NCBI GenBank assembly: GCA_036971475.1
Contig: JBAIZL010000003.1
Coordinates: 48,773,342-48,837,341 of the forward strand
Reading direction: 5' to 3'
From: Prosapia bicincta
Taxonomy: Eukaryota > Arthropoda > Insecta > Hemiptera > Cercopidae
Length of the DNA: 64,000 nucleotides
In this document: positions 1 through 10,696 of the stretch, piece by piece
Layout of the letters: each line of letters starts with the position of its first letter
Position numbering within the stretch: position 1 is the first letter of the stretch
Notes under the pieces: model-generated
What the model saw: the letters and a program-made list of their open reading frames with translations, nothing else
Database searches by the model: none
Told to the model about the DNA's origin: nothing
Translations under genes and position numbers: made by a program

Positions 1-184
1 CTAAAATCTTATTGAATATTTTTCGTAAGACAGACCCGTTGTTATCTTCAACGGGTAATTCAAGTTCTAGGACAATGTGGCCTTTCAGTAGTTGCTGTAA
101 TGACAGAGACAAAATAGTGAACCTAAACCTATGTAAAAGAGGGTTATAGAGGAGAACATAAAGTGTTATTATTAAAATTTGCAG

Positions 185-274
185 TGCAAACTGATGGAGA
201 GCCAAGCAGAGGATGACTTGAAAAAGCACCGTCAGAGCTCCACAGACCCAACTCGCATCGTGCAGTGCGCAAAG
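185..274 (+). CDS. Candidate internal exon, oldest of three copies
   Basis: A 90-nt stretch is preceded by an acceptor (attaaaatttgcag) and followed by a donor (gtgagttg). It is open for exactly 30 codons in frame 1, with residues SQAEDDLKKHRQSS in the middle. It is clearly homologous, with indels, to the 107-nt exons at 38376-38482 and 63755-63861: the shared part is CAAGCAGA then a lysine-rich run. The flanking intron sequence on both sides is also recognisably similar, so the whole segment was duplicated. The frame phases differ between this copy (0/0) and the two others (1 nt in, 1 nt out), so it may be non-functional. I do not recognise the protein; the charged, helical look is all that can be said. 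Confidence 0.4.
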
Positions 275-1264
275 GTGAGTTGATGGGTTACGTAAGTTTG
301 CTGTAATCTATGAGTAGTTGGGTATTTAGTTGCCCTGTGTTCTGCTATGTAAACGCTTTTAATGAAAAGGTACAACTAGGTCAGTAAGCTTTAATCCAAG
401 GCTGGAGTTTTATTTTAAAATAATTTTCTTTTGTTCGCCTGCTCTCTGCCATGAAACACAATAGCCTAGGCTCTAGGCTATGCCATTAGAATATAACATA
501 CCGTATTTTTAATTTTTTTGTGAAAGCGCCTTACCTGAAACCGTTTGTTAATAGAAGCCGTAGAAGTAACTTAACAAGCTAGCTGTGCTCCATTTATCTG
601 TTGAAAATCTCTCATTCTCAGCAAATTTGCAATGAAGCCCAATCGGTCTGTATCTATTTCCCAGTGTTTCCTGAATACATTGGCAGGAGATACATGTCTT
701 TATTGCACCATCGGTGAGGCGTGGTGTCGAGCTGGATGTAGAATCTAAAGGAGTCATTGTATTGAATTGAAACCTTTGTGAAGGCGACTAACCTGAAACC
801 ATTTGTTAATAGAAGCCGTAGAAGTATCTTAAGAAAGTAATTGCCCACCATTTGTCTGTCTAAAATCTCTCGTTCTCAGCAAATGTGTAATGGAGGTTAA
901 TGGCTCTGTGGCCTCTCTTCATGCTACCCAGCATCCTCCAAACCAGAGAGAGAGAGAGACTAAGTATGTCAATACTAATTATGTCTTGTTATGTCAATAA
1001 TAATTGAAATAAATAACTTCAGAGATAAACACTGCCTATTTACTATTATTGAGCACAGAAATGGCATTTACATTATCACAAAGGCTTTCATCGTCTTCAT
1101 CGCTTTCACATTCATAATCACTGCTCCTACTTGCAGATTCACGTTCCCTCACAACATCCTGGGCAAATCTGGACACGTAAACCTACTATATGTTGCCTAT
1201 AGACCTTGTCAGCTTTATATATTGTCAACCAGAGTAGGCTTAGAAATTCTTATCTCTGTGGTAT
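275..1264. repeat. Non-coding stretch holding a 251-bp-period direct repeat
   Basis: No gene is recognised here. A block at about 522-666 recurs at about 773-917, including the shared run gtttgttaatagaagccgta and the following ctctc(a/g)ttctcagcaaat segment. Both blocks contain short open frames on the minus strand but no domain I know. The dinucleotide gagagagaga at about 948-958 is a short simple repeat. Confidence 0.55.
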
Positions 1265-2215
1265 AGACCAGAGGTGCTGAACCTTTTTGCAACCGTGGGC
1301 CAATTAAGTGTTCCATTTTCTCGAGCCGGGCTGCAGGATTAAAATATCTCGAGTTCAACAATTGGAATACGTCTTATCTAGTTGTGGTTAACTTTCATAT
1401 AATATAGCCTACATTTTATATTTTAATATAAACATACATCCCACATATACACAGCCATTTTATGATTTATGATAGCCTACATACCTGTAACAACGTATCC
1501 AGTTAACAAATTCTCTATCTTGTTAGTGTTTCAATGTTGCTACTTTGTTACATTATATGTAACTTAGCTATATATTACGTATATATTTACTTAAAATAAA
1601 TATATCTCACGTTACATTTAATTTAAATAAAGTTATAAAAGCACACAAAATTATACACACATTTGGCAGCATTACAAGCTGTCTTCTTTGTGCGATTTCA
1701 ACAGGACAAAAAGTGCTAGTGAAATATAAATATTTCTTCCTATATGGGTAATGTAAAATACTTGCCTTATTAGAAAACCATAAGAGCAGCCCTCTAACTG
1801 AACAAATTATTATAAACTAATTACACATGTACAATAAACTTTTAATTTAAAAACCTCTAATCACAACTCTAATCGAGTAAGAAATGATAATATAAACGCA
1901 CTGGTCTAATAAAAACAGCTGATGACTCGATTTCCATGCAGTTCAAAGTCTAGAATTTAGATTAGGGGTGCTCAAACTTTTTGGAACGGTGGGCCACTTA
2001 AGTGTTCGTTTTCCTCGAGCCAGGCCGCAAGATTAAAATATCTCTAGTTCAACAATTGGAATACGTCTTATGTAGTTCCTACATTTTAAATTATAATGTA
2101 AGCGTACATCCCTTACATACGCAGCCATTTTATAATTTATGATAGCCTACATACCTGTAACAACGTATCCAGATATCTAATTCTCTATCTTGTTAATGGT
2201 ACAATGTTGATACTT
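1265..2215. repeat. Direct repeat of a hAT left-end segment (two copies 700 bp apart)
   Basis: Positions 1265-1550 and 1965-2215 are two copies of the same sequence: both start with a (a/g)ggggtgct(c)aa-type hAT end, pass through ttcaacaattggaatacgtc and end in the tacctgtaacaacgtatcc segment. Between them lies the left arm of a long inverted repeat. This indicates a nested or re-inserted copy of the same hAT family in front of the longer element. Confidence 0.6.
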
Positions 2216-4620
2216 GCATCAAGTATTTAAAGTTTGCTACACTTATTAATCATACTGCACAAGAATTCAAAATATAAAACCACTTTAAACTTGAAAATTA
2301 AAAAAACATTTAATTATTTCTGAAAACTATTTATTTCAGTGGATTATTTAACTGTTCAATGTCTATTTTAAACGTTGTAGATACTATTTTTAATGTTGAT
2401 TCCAAGATAATGTCAGTTAAACGCGTACGAGCTTTAGATTTGGTAGATTTCATTAACGAAATTGAATGCTCACAAATAAAAGTACAACGAAACAAACACG
2501 AAATTTAAAAAAATATTTCTTGCAGATTAACCATTTCTATAGGCAAGTAATTTTTGTAGAAATCAAATATTGGAACTTCACACAGAATTTTTACTTTAAC
2601 TGAATCATGTGCTGCGGATCCAATAAGTTCTATTTGAATATTGTCTGGTGCATCCATACAATCAACACTGAACGGCGATGCAAAGATTTCAAATAACTAT
2701 TCAAATTTATTAAGACCATGAAATCTGCTTTCAAAATCTTCCTTCAAACATTATATTATGTTGCTATATTTCGAGAAGTCTAAGGTGTTAACAGCATCTG
2801 TTGAATTCATCCCCATAAACGAAGGGAAGTTAAGCAGAACTCCATTTCCCATTTGGGCTCCCCACACTAACAACTTCTTCTTCTCCATACTAACAAACGC
2901 TCTTAAAAGACTCACTATCGAGTGAATTGAATTGTCTTTCCTTTAAAGTTTGGTATTCAATTCGTTCATATGATGCATAATATCGACATAATTCGCTGTC
3001 ACATAACCAGTCTCTTTTTTTATATTCGAATATCGTAATACCATGATCAGGTAGGAAAATATCAATATCTTCACAAAGACTAAACATTTAAAAGATTCTT
3101 TGAATTGGCGATGGACAAGTCCTTTTCTACAAATAGTAACCTATTTACTACTTCAGTAACAACTTTGATAACGTTATCCATCTGCAATGATTTCCAGCTC
3201 AAATTTTGTCGATGAAGAAGACAGTGCAAAGTTATGAGCTCATTTCCATATAAACTATAGTCTTTATCAAGGTATGATACTAAACCTTTGTCTTTACCAA
3301 TCGTTGATGGAGCGCCATCAGTTGCCACACCGCACAGTTTATTAATACGCACTTGCAATTCAAAACGTTCAAAAACGTCTTCTGGTAAATATCGAAACCT
3401 GTCGTTGTGCCCTTCATAGGGACCAAACTCAATAGGTCTTCAGTGATGTTAAAATCTGTATCAACGCCTCGTACAAAAATAGCAATGTACATAAAAAGCT
3501 ATATCTGAAATGTCAACAGTTTCGTCTAACGTGATCGAAAACCGTTTGAATTTGAAAATTCTCTGTTTCAAAGAATTTTCAATTTAGGTTGACATATTTA
3601 ATCTATCCCTCTACGACCTATTGTCGTTCGGCTTAGGCTAATCTGTGAAGCTAATTTGGTTTTATCCGGAAATAAAATATCAGCTACGGGCATTAAACAT
3701 TCCTTAACTAATTGTCCATCTGCAAAAGATTTCAAATTTTTGATTCATATTTTCGAAATTTCTTTACTTGCTTTAACATCTGATTACGAGTTTTTACTGG
3801 CATTTTTCAACAGATTTTGTTGACTTGTATTTTTCTTTTTCAAATCGTTTACTTTGTCTATTACCGGTTGCCTTGTAAAATTACTATATGTTTTTGAATG
3901 CTTGTATTCATATTGTCTTTTTAAATTGAAATCTTTCATGACACCAACAGTTTCTTGGCAAACAAAACAAGTTATTTTATTTTTATATTGAATAAAAATA
4001 TATAGCTTATTCCAATTATCTTGAAAACGCCGACGTTCTTCGACTTACACTGAAATTGACCCTATCACAAGGGATCAATCGTTACATGCACAACTGATTA
4101 ATTCGCTCTATAAATACCTTACATCTATACATGGTCTCGTGTTAATAAACACCTGACTAAATTCAAGAGATATTCTCCTCCGTTACTCATACACATACAG
4201 TATATTAGGATTAAATATTTCCATAACTACGTCAGTATTGGTTGTACAATCTACATATGAACGGATTGTGCTCTCTTATCTCTTTCCCTATGGAAGCATA
4301 ACATTTTACAGTGACATGCGGGCCGCAAAAGCACATGTCGGGGGCCGCGGTTTGTTCACACCTAATCTAAACTTTGGACTGCAAGGAAATCGGGGTTCAG
4401 CTGTGTTTATTAATTCAGTGCGTTAATTTTATCATTTCTTGTTCAATGAAAATTGTGATTATTTAGGTGGTTTTATGCATTTTGTCTGAAGGTTTTTAAA
4501 TTAAAAGTTTGTGTCAAGTGTAATTAGTTTACAATAATTTGGTCAAATCGTTGCCTCCCTGATTGTCTTCTATTAAGGCAAGTATTTTACATTGACCATA
4601 TAGGAAGCAATATTAAAACT
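1728..4620 (-). mobile_element. hAT-like element inside long inverted repeats
   Basis: The segment 1728-1990 pairs as an inverted repeat with about 4360-4620. Shared landmarks, read inwards, are ttcctatatgg, tgtaaaatacttgcctta, ctaattacac, cttttaatttaaaaacc, aagaaatgata, acgcactg, cgatttcc and ttcaaag/tccaaag, ending in TTTAGATTAGG(G/T)GTG. The inner end (aggggtgctcaaacttttt, then a GGGCC tract) has the typical look of hAT termini. The arms are about 250 bp, long for a hAT, so either this family has extended inverted repeats or a hAT inserted in a fold-back element. The sequences immediately outside the AGGGGTG ends are reverse complements, not direct repeats, which argues for extended TIRs. 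Transposase inside is decayed. Confidence 0.6.
2330..4010 (-). pseudogene. hAT transposase remnant (ZBED/GTF2IRD2/FAM200-like)
   Basis: Read on the minus strand, the region gives a broken protein: near 4000 a BED-like zinc finger (C-F-V-C followed by a histidine about 20 residues on), at about 3080-3360 the DDE-domain block GVATDGAPSTIGKDKGLVS with HCLLHRQ downstream, and at about 2330-2480 the C-terminal dimerisation block (SISLMKSTKSKARTRLTD). These blocks in this order are characteristic of the ZBED-type hAT transposases that gave rise to ZBED/FAM200 genes. At least five frameshifts or stop codons separate them, so the gene is dead. The length, about 560 codons, is close to the family norm, so loss was by point decay and not by large deletion. 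Confidence 0.75.
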
Positions 4621-4975
4621 TCACAAGTAACTTTGGCATGGTATATTTGCACAAAGAAGAAAACTTGTAGTTTTCCCGAAACATGTTTGTATAGAGAATT
4701 ATATCCTGTTATCTTTAAAATATTACTTATAAATATATTATAACCTATAGTGGTGCTATTGGAAAGATATCTTTGTGGAGTGTTATTTTATATTATCTTA
4801 TTATGTTAATTGAGCACTTCAAACATTTACTTATCTAGTCTATGCACTCTAAAGTAATTTTGGTTGTCTGGTGTTGGCATTTATAATTCATTGATATAGA
4901 TTTCGGCAAAGCTTAAATTGTGAATTTTATAATAGAAAATATCGGGCATCCATTTCTATATTCTAAGCAATAAAT

Positions 4976-4977
<2 letters not shown>
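4621..4977. other. AT-rich stretch, nothing recognised
   Basis: No coding region or element end is recognised. A weak hammerhead-like fold at 4645-4696 is discussed among rejected items. Confidence 0.5.
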
Positions 4978-5014
<37 letters not shown>

Positions 5015-5015
5015 G

Positions 5016-5109
<94 letters not shown>

Positions 5110-5124
5110 CACACACACACACAC

Positions 5125-5170
<46 letters not shown>
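4978..5170. repeat. (CA)n microsatellite
   Basis: About 193 bp of nearly pure CA repeat with a few G, T and AA interruptions. Open frames on the minus strand of alternating Val and Cys are artefacts of this repeat. Confidence 0.98.
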
Positions 5171-5258
5171 TTATTTTATTGGTGAAAAATATATAAATAA
5201 TACTATGGCCGTGTTTAAAATATTTTTATTCATTAAAATATCGCTTTATTTAATACAT

Positions 5259-5264
5259 GCACAT

Positions 5265-5304
<40 letters not shown>

Positions 5305-5349
5305 GGATGGATTGATGGATGGATGGATGGATGGATGGATGAATGAATG

Positions 5350-5395
<46 letters not shown>

Positions 5396-5508
5396 GAGAG
5401 AGCGAGAGAGAGACTGAGAGTGAGAGAGATAGAAAGAGAGAGACCGAGGAAGAGAGAGAAAAGAGCAAGAGAGAGCGAGAGAGAGAGACAGAGAGAGAGA
5501 GAGATCGC
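5259..5508. repeat. Compound microsatellite (CA)n(TA)n(GGAT)n(GA)n
   Basis: Four simple repeats abut: CA at 5259-5280, TA at 5281-5304, GGAT with GAAT interruptions at about 5305-5354 and a long purine tract GA/GAAA/GAGC at 5353-5508. The purine tract is about 150 bp, polypurine on the plus strand, so it could form triplex or slip structures. Long apparent proteins of Arg-Glu or Ser-Leu here are not genes. Confidence 0.97.
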
Positions 5509-7056
5509 ACAGGCTACGTTTTAATGAATTTTAACAGGAATAACTTTATTAAAACTATTTTTCTCACTACTATTAATACAACACAGGCTGGAATATTTCC
5601 GCTATTTAATCTTAGTTATGGGTTTTATCCAATTATATCGCCGCAATAGCGCAGATTCTTTTATCTTTTTAACTTTACTGGATATTCTTATTCTGCTTGC
5701 ATTTTACCACCTTAGCACTTTTATTAAACATTCAACGAATATAAAAACTTAATGAATATTGATTGCGACTGAAATTCTACACGAAACTCTATAGGTTAGG
5801 AAATATGTTTGTAAAATATTTTGAATCAAGAGATCGTAGAAAACTGTCGCTGTCTATCAAAGGGCAGTAAGTTATAGAACTTTCGTCAAAAAAGGGTTAC
5901 TGTACGTACCTGGTATACCATAAATAATACTTCTAAAGGCTGCATAGTAGGGAAAGTGGAATCGACCACTGGAGAGGAGAGTTAAGTTCGGCATCGAGAG
6001 ACCTTGCGATTTATGGAGAAAAATCTCTACAAATGCATAAAACGCACGTCCAACTAACACCTGCAGCTTGAGAAACTTTCAGAAGTTCCCACCGAAGCCA
6101 AAGATAAAGAGAAGCAGGATTCGTTCCGATAAGACAAAAGAAAAATTAGCGGCATAAGGTAGCCAATAAAATTTGAAGAGGATGAAACCCGTGTGGAAAC
6201 TATCCAAAGGAAACATGAGTTAGTCAAATTTCAGGATTCGAGGGGGCGACAGGGTAATTTCGGAACAAGTTCTAATTTAAAACAAAAAAAGTAAACTCGC
6301 TAAATAAAAGTAGCAAGGGGGATTAGGTATGGGGGATAACCAAGTAGTCAGGGTGTTAGTGAGGGGAAATAAAGTTTACGTACTGTATAGAAGCATTTCT
6401 AGAATAGGAGAGTGAAGTAAAATAAGAGAAATATTAGTAAGTGGCTGGGCTATCAAGTGAAGTGAAACAAGAAACCATGCTGGAGATAATTTGTTAACAA
6501 CTAAAACTATTAATTTATCTTAAATTAAAAACCCACTCTTTAAGATAAAAATATTAGGTTTTATAAACTTTTCATTAATTTCTTTAAGAAATAATTTCAA
6601 ATATAAGCTTTATCAAACCAAGTGCAGTAACCTATACACGCCTTAAGATAATTATGTGCAATTTTATAAGATTTTATTAATAGAATGAATAATTATAAGA
6701 GTTTTGATGCATGTCGACAAATTAGAGCTGGACAAGTTATTTTATGTATAACTACCTGTAAATGTTACAACTTTGAACTCAAAATTAAAGTAAATCTGTC
6801 ATATTAAAATACAATTAGTTGTGTATTAATTTGATTCCCTAAGAGTCAAATATCCTGTAGTAGCCTACACCTTAAGTAAACTTCAATACTCATGTAAGCA
6901 TTTCTATACAACTTCCAATAGGGTTAAGGTACATCATTCTATTTTTACCTACCAAACTAAATACCCATTTATCTATTTTCTGAATGTCCATATAAACTTA
7001 TCTCTTTATAATTTTTACTACAATAAATGTTTACAAATTATAATGTATTTTTTCAG
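5509..7056. other. Intergenic, no gene recognised
   Basis: The part 5870-6480 is less AT-rich than its surroundings and could be an old element, but no frame gives a domain I can name. The minus-strand 62-codon frame at 5872-6060 has no recognisable similarity. Confidence 0.4.
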
Positions 7057-7100
7057 GAGCGACATTTCGGCTTCGTTGTTTGGAACGACATCTGGTGGAG
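7057..7100 (+). other. Candidate 44-nt micro-exon
   Basis: An acceptor (taatgtattttttcag) and a strong donor (gtaagcaa) bound 44 nt that are more GC-rich than the surroundings and open in all three frames. No homology can be claimed. It lies directly upstream of the 134-bp tandem array. Confidence 0.25.
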
Positions 7101-7130
7101 GTAAGCAATAATTTTACTTCAAACTATATA

Positions 7131-7655
7131 AGTTCAGGAGCCCAGCAAGCTCTCTCAGCTTGTATGGGAGCACATCAAGCCGGAGACTATATCTTGCCGT
7201 ATACGTTTATAGACTAGCCTTGAGTCTTATTGCCTTTAGTAGCTCCTAGTTGCTAAACTAAATAAGTTTAGGAACTCAGCAAGCTCTCTCAGCTTGTATG
7301 GGAGCACACCAAGCCGGAGACTATATCTTGTCGTATACGTTTATAGACTAGCCTTGAGTTTTATTGCCTTTAGTAGCTCCTAGTTGCTAAACTAAATAAG
7401 TTTAGGAACTCAGCAAGCTCTCTCAGCTTGTATGGGAGCACACCAAGCCGGAGACTATATCTTGTCGTATACGTTTATAGACTAGCCTTGAGTTTTATTG
7501 CCTTTAGTAGCTCCTAGTTGCTAAACTAAATAAGTTTAGGAACTCAGCAAGCTCTCTCAGCTTGTATGGGAGCACACCAAGCAGGAGACTATATCTTGTC
7601 GTATACGTTTATAGACTAGCCTTGAGTTTTATTGCCTTTAGTAGCTCCTAGTTGT
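7131..7655. repeat. Four tandem 134-bp units
   Basis: Units start at 7131, 7265, 7399 and 7533, an exact 134-bp spacing each time; the last is cut short at about 7655. Units 2 to 4 are nearly identical, unit 1 differs at several positions. Each unit begins AGTTTAGGAACT and ends with the inverse, AGTTGCTAAACT, so a unit transcript could close into a stem. Within the unit agcaagctctctcagcttg gives a second small inverted pair. The array is GC-richer than its flanks. No transposase or tRNA promoter is convincing. Confidence 0.9.
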
Positions 7656-7916
7656 TTAGGATGTACTCTTGCGACTTATCTGTGACGCAATTACATCCTG
7701 TGGGATATTGCCGCATGCCACCGAAATAGATATAATCTTAGCACAGTAGTATGCACAATATTAAAAACAAGTTATACAGAAAAAAATCTTTTTAACGTAA
7801 ATTCCTACTGAGCTCAACAAAAATAAAACCAATTTAGTTATTTTTTATTTTACAATTACAATTAATGAATAATTACAATTACTTAGTTCTTTATTAATAC
7901 ACAATAATACATATTG

Positions 7917-7917
<1 letters not shown>
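7656..7917. other. AT-rich spacer
   Basis: Nothing recognised between the tandem array and the TA microsatellite. Confidence 0.4.

Positions 7918-7980
<63 letters not shown>
7918..7980. repeat. (TA)n microsatellite at the 3' end of the PLE
   Basis: About 30 TA units. The related PLE fragment at 36237-36660 also ends in a TA run after a similar tail, so the run probably belongs to the element terminus. Confidence 0.9.
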
Positions 7981-7983
<3 letters not shown>

Positions 7984-8072
7984 ATTTTTAAGATGAAATT
8001 TTTCTTGATAAAATGTATATGTTTAATAAAACCATTTTCATACAAGAATAAAACCTTTTTTTTATTTTATTA

Positions 8073-8124
8073 CAAAGTTTAAGCTTTTCGCCGATTAGCA
8101 GTATCGGCATTATCAAAACTGACT
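8073..8124 (-). ncRNA. Hammerhead-ribozyme-like motif of the intact PLE
   Basis: On the minus strand a 6-bp stem II (GCCGAT/ATCGGC) is followed by GAAA, a minimal stem III (AAGCTT, 2-nt loop) and the cleavage-site pattern UA. The upstream core reads UUGAUAA in place of CUGANGA and stem I is about 4 bp, so this copy is probably weak or inactive. It lies about 130 bp downstream of the PLE stop codon on the same strand, the place expected for the ribozyme in a PLE terminal repeat. Confidence 0.5.
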
Positions 8125-8251
8125 TATCATACTTCTAACTTATTCTGTTCCTACATCAAGACTACTCGTATACAAATTGTACTACGTTCAAACAGATAAT
8201 TTTATTGACTTACTGTGCCTGAACAAATAGATAATACTGATTGTTATTCAA

Positions 8252-10696
8252 TTATTCTTTCATTTCTAGAATATCATTAAATATGCCAAAGATTGTGTTG
8301 TGCTTAGATTTTGTTTGCACTTGTTCATGAATGAGTCTATCTGTAATTTTATGTTTGTATATTTCCATATTTTCTAAGATTTTCGTTTTTAATCCCTTCT
8401 CCACATGTTTAATTAGCGTTATATTCTCTATTTTTGGGAACTCATGATTATTTAGTATACAATGTGTCGCAAGATTAGACTTATAAATTTCCGGTTTTTT
8501 TAATGCATTCAAATGTTCTTTGTATCGTTCTTTTATTTTCTTTTTAGTCTGTCCTATATAATATTTTTGGCAATCATTACATTTTATGCTATAAACTCCA
8601 TTTATATTATAATATTTAGATTCAACGTCTGTGTTTAAAAACTTATTTATTTTATTATTTGTATAATAAACGATCCTGATATTAGTATTTTTAAACAACT
8701 TAACAATTGGTGTAACTTCAAACCCCGTAAATAAGAATTTAGACCAAATTATTTTTTTATTTTTACATGTTGTATTTTCAATTTTACTAATATTATTTCC
8801 CAATTTTTGAAGCACATTATTATTTAGTTTATTAATTGTTTCCCTTTTATATCCATTATTCACTGCAATTTGATATATAATATTTAATTCCCTAGTTCTA
8901 TTGTTTTGATTTAATGGAACTTTATTCATTCTATATAATAAGTTATAAAAACATGCCAATTTTTGATTATACCGATGGTTTGAGTAATTTGGTATAATTT
9001 TATCAGTTTGTGTGGGTTTTCTATAAATTGAAAAATTTAATTTATTATTCTCTTTGTAAATAGTTATATCTAAAAAATTTATTGCATTGTGCTTTTCTAT
9101 TTCGTATGTAAATTGTATTTTATTATGTATTTTATTTACCTCATTAATTATTATATTTAAATTTAAAGCGTTATTTGTGGAAACATATAATCCGTCATCC
9201 ACATATCTAAACCACTGTCCTTTATTATCATATTTCTTAATAATCTTAACTATTTCTTTATCAATATATTGTAAAAATATTTCTGATATGATGCATGATA
9301 AAGGAGAACCCATTACTAATCCATCTTCTTGTTTATAAATTTTGTTGTTATAACCAAAGTAATTTTGATTTAATATTGTTTTAATTACATTAATTATTTC
9401 AATAATTTCTTTTTTGTCTTGTATACTTGATAATAATTTATTTTTTATTATGTCATATGTTTCATTTAAAGGGATATTTGTATACATATCTTTTATATCA
9501 AATGATATTAATTTAATGTCTTTATCTACTTTTATATCTTTTATTTTTTCAATTAGGTCATACGTATTTTTTATAATATTGTTATTATCTAATTGTATTT
9601 TTTCTTTTAACTGAAAACTAATATTTTTCGAAATTTTATATGATGTGGCACTTTTAAAATTAATGAGGGGTCTAATTGGTTTTTCAGTTTTGTGTAGCTT
9701 TATAATACCTTGTAATAAGGGTAATTTAGGGTTATCATTAATCATATTGTTATTGTATTTTTGATTAAACAATTTATAGAAATTTTTTATAACATTTTTC
9801 AATTCATTTTGATATTTATCTGTGGGATCTTTTTTTATTTCTATAAATTTGTTATCGGTGATAAACTTTTCATTTTTGTTTATATAATCTTGTTTATTAA
9901 TTATAACAACTGTATTACTTTTATCCGCTTTTATTAAACATAAGTTATTATTTTGTAGTTTTTGTTTTATGTTATTAAATTGTATGAATTGATTTTTATT
10001 TTGATAATTTTTAATTCCATAATTATGTTTTCTTATTAATTTAGCTATTTCATATGTTGCATTCATTCTTACTTTCTCTTGTTCATTTTCATTTAATTTA
10101 TTTATAGCAATTTCTGTATCTATTACAATGTTTTCAATATTTTTATTTATATGTTTTTTAATATTGACTACATTCATATCTTCCATTATTTTTTCTTCGT
10201 CATTAGTGAATTTTATTTTAGTTAAGTTGACTAAATTAGGATAAAAGTTATGATAACTTGTTTCATGTATTTTATTTTCTTCTTTATCTTTTTTTAATTT
10301 AGTTAATTTTTTATTTATGTTATTTATTTTAATTTTTTTAAGAACCTCAATTTTTACATTAATTTTTTGATATATATATTCCCATTTTAGTATATGTAAA
10401 TATTTAGCTAATTCTAAATGTAATTTATATATTTCGTGTGTTAGTTTGTGTTGTTTCTTATATAATTCATTGATTTCATTCTTAATCCATAATTTCTCAG
10501 CTTGTGAATTAGTTTTTTTTGCAGCTCTGCTACTATTTTTTATTTTAATCCTAGCATATTTTGGTATAATTTTCAACTGTTTACATTTTTTATTGAAGAA
10601 TATATTACAATTATTATTCATAAGTTGAATTTTCTTTTTTTGAAATAAATTTATTTTTTTCGTGAACGACAGATTATTTTGTATCTCCTTGATCAT
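8252..10696 (-). CDS. Penelope-like element reverse transcriptase / GIY-YIG endonuclease
   Basis: An uninterrupted 814-codon frame. Residues 1-240 are lysine- and asparagine-rich and helical. The PLE-specific block ADKSNTVVIINKQDY is at about 257-271. RT motifs follow: PIRPLINF (340-347), SFDIKDMYTNI with catalytic Asp at about 400, GLVMGSPLS (459-467), YVDD (498-501) holding the other catalytic aspartates, and FLDITI (541-546). The C-terminal endonuclease has GVYSI (700-704), a C-x2-C pair (706, 709), YIG (713-715), Arg724 and His728, then THCI and HEF that would complete the CCHH zinc site, and Glu775/778. Length is typical of endonuclease-bearing PLEs. It would act in the nucleus in target-primed reverse transcription of the element RNA. 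Every key residue seems present, so it may be active or recently so. Codon use is extremely AT-biased. Confidence 0.92.
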   Translation of the reverse strand: MIKEIQNNLSFTKKINLFQKKKIQLMNNNCNIFFNKKCKQLKIIPKYARIKIKNSSRAAKKTNSQAEKLWIKNEINELYKKQHKLTHEIYKLHLELAKYLHILKWEYIYQKINVKIEVLKKIKINNINKKLTKLKKDKEENKIHETSYHNFYPNLVNLTKIKFTNDEEKIMEDMNVVNIKKHINKNIENIVIDTEIAINKLNENEQEKVRMNATYEIAKLIRKHNYGIKNYQNKNQFIQFNNIKQKLQNNNLCLIKADKSNTVVIINKQDYINKNEKFITDNKFIEIKKDPTDKYQNELKNVIKNFYKLFNQKYNNNMINDNPKLPLLQGIIKLHKTEKPIRPLINFKSATSYKISKNISFQLKEKIQLDNNNIIKNTYDLIEKIKDIKVDKDIKLISFDIKDMYTNIPLNETYDIIKNKLLSSIQDKKEIIEIINVIKTILNQNYFGYNNKIYKQEDGLVMGSPLSCIISEIFLQYIDKEIVKIIKKYDNKGQWFRYVDDGLYVSTNNALNLNIIINEVNKIHNKIQFTYEIEKHNAINFLDITIYKENNKLNFSIYRKPTQTDKIIPNYSNHRYNQKLACFYNLLYRMNKVPLNQNNRTRELNIIYQIAVNNGYKRETINKLNNNVLQKLGNNISKIENTTCKNKKIIWSKFLFTGFEVTPIVKLFKNTNIRIVYYTNNKINKFLNTDVESKYYNINGVYSIKCNDCQKYYIGQTKKKIKERYKEHLNALKKPEIYKSNLATHCILNNHEFPKIENITLIKHVEKGLKTKILENMEIYKHKITDRLIHEQVQTKSKHNTIFGIFNDILEMKE

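Noticed and set aside
4645..4696. Hammerhead-like fold on the plus strand (stem II AAAAC/GTTTT, GAAA, CATGTT, TGTATAG)
   Set aside because: The CUGANGA core reads AAGAAGA and no PLE coding sequence is next to it; too degenerate to call.
4913..5170. Several open frames of alternating Cys and Val on the minus strand
   Set aside because: They are read through the CA microsatellite and have no other content.
5250..5649. Ser-Leu and Arg-Glu rich open frames on both strands
   Set aside because: Artefacts of the GA and GGAT simple repeats.
7131..7655. 134-bp units as tRNA-derived SINEs
   Set aside because: A box-A-like string is present (ctctctcagcttgtatggg) but no box B or tail, and exact tandem spacing is not SINE-like.
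9087..9614. Hydrophobic plus-strand frames opposite the PLE gene
   Set aside because: Antisense shadows of the AT-rich PLE coding sequence.
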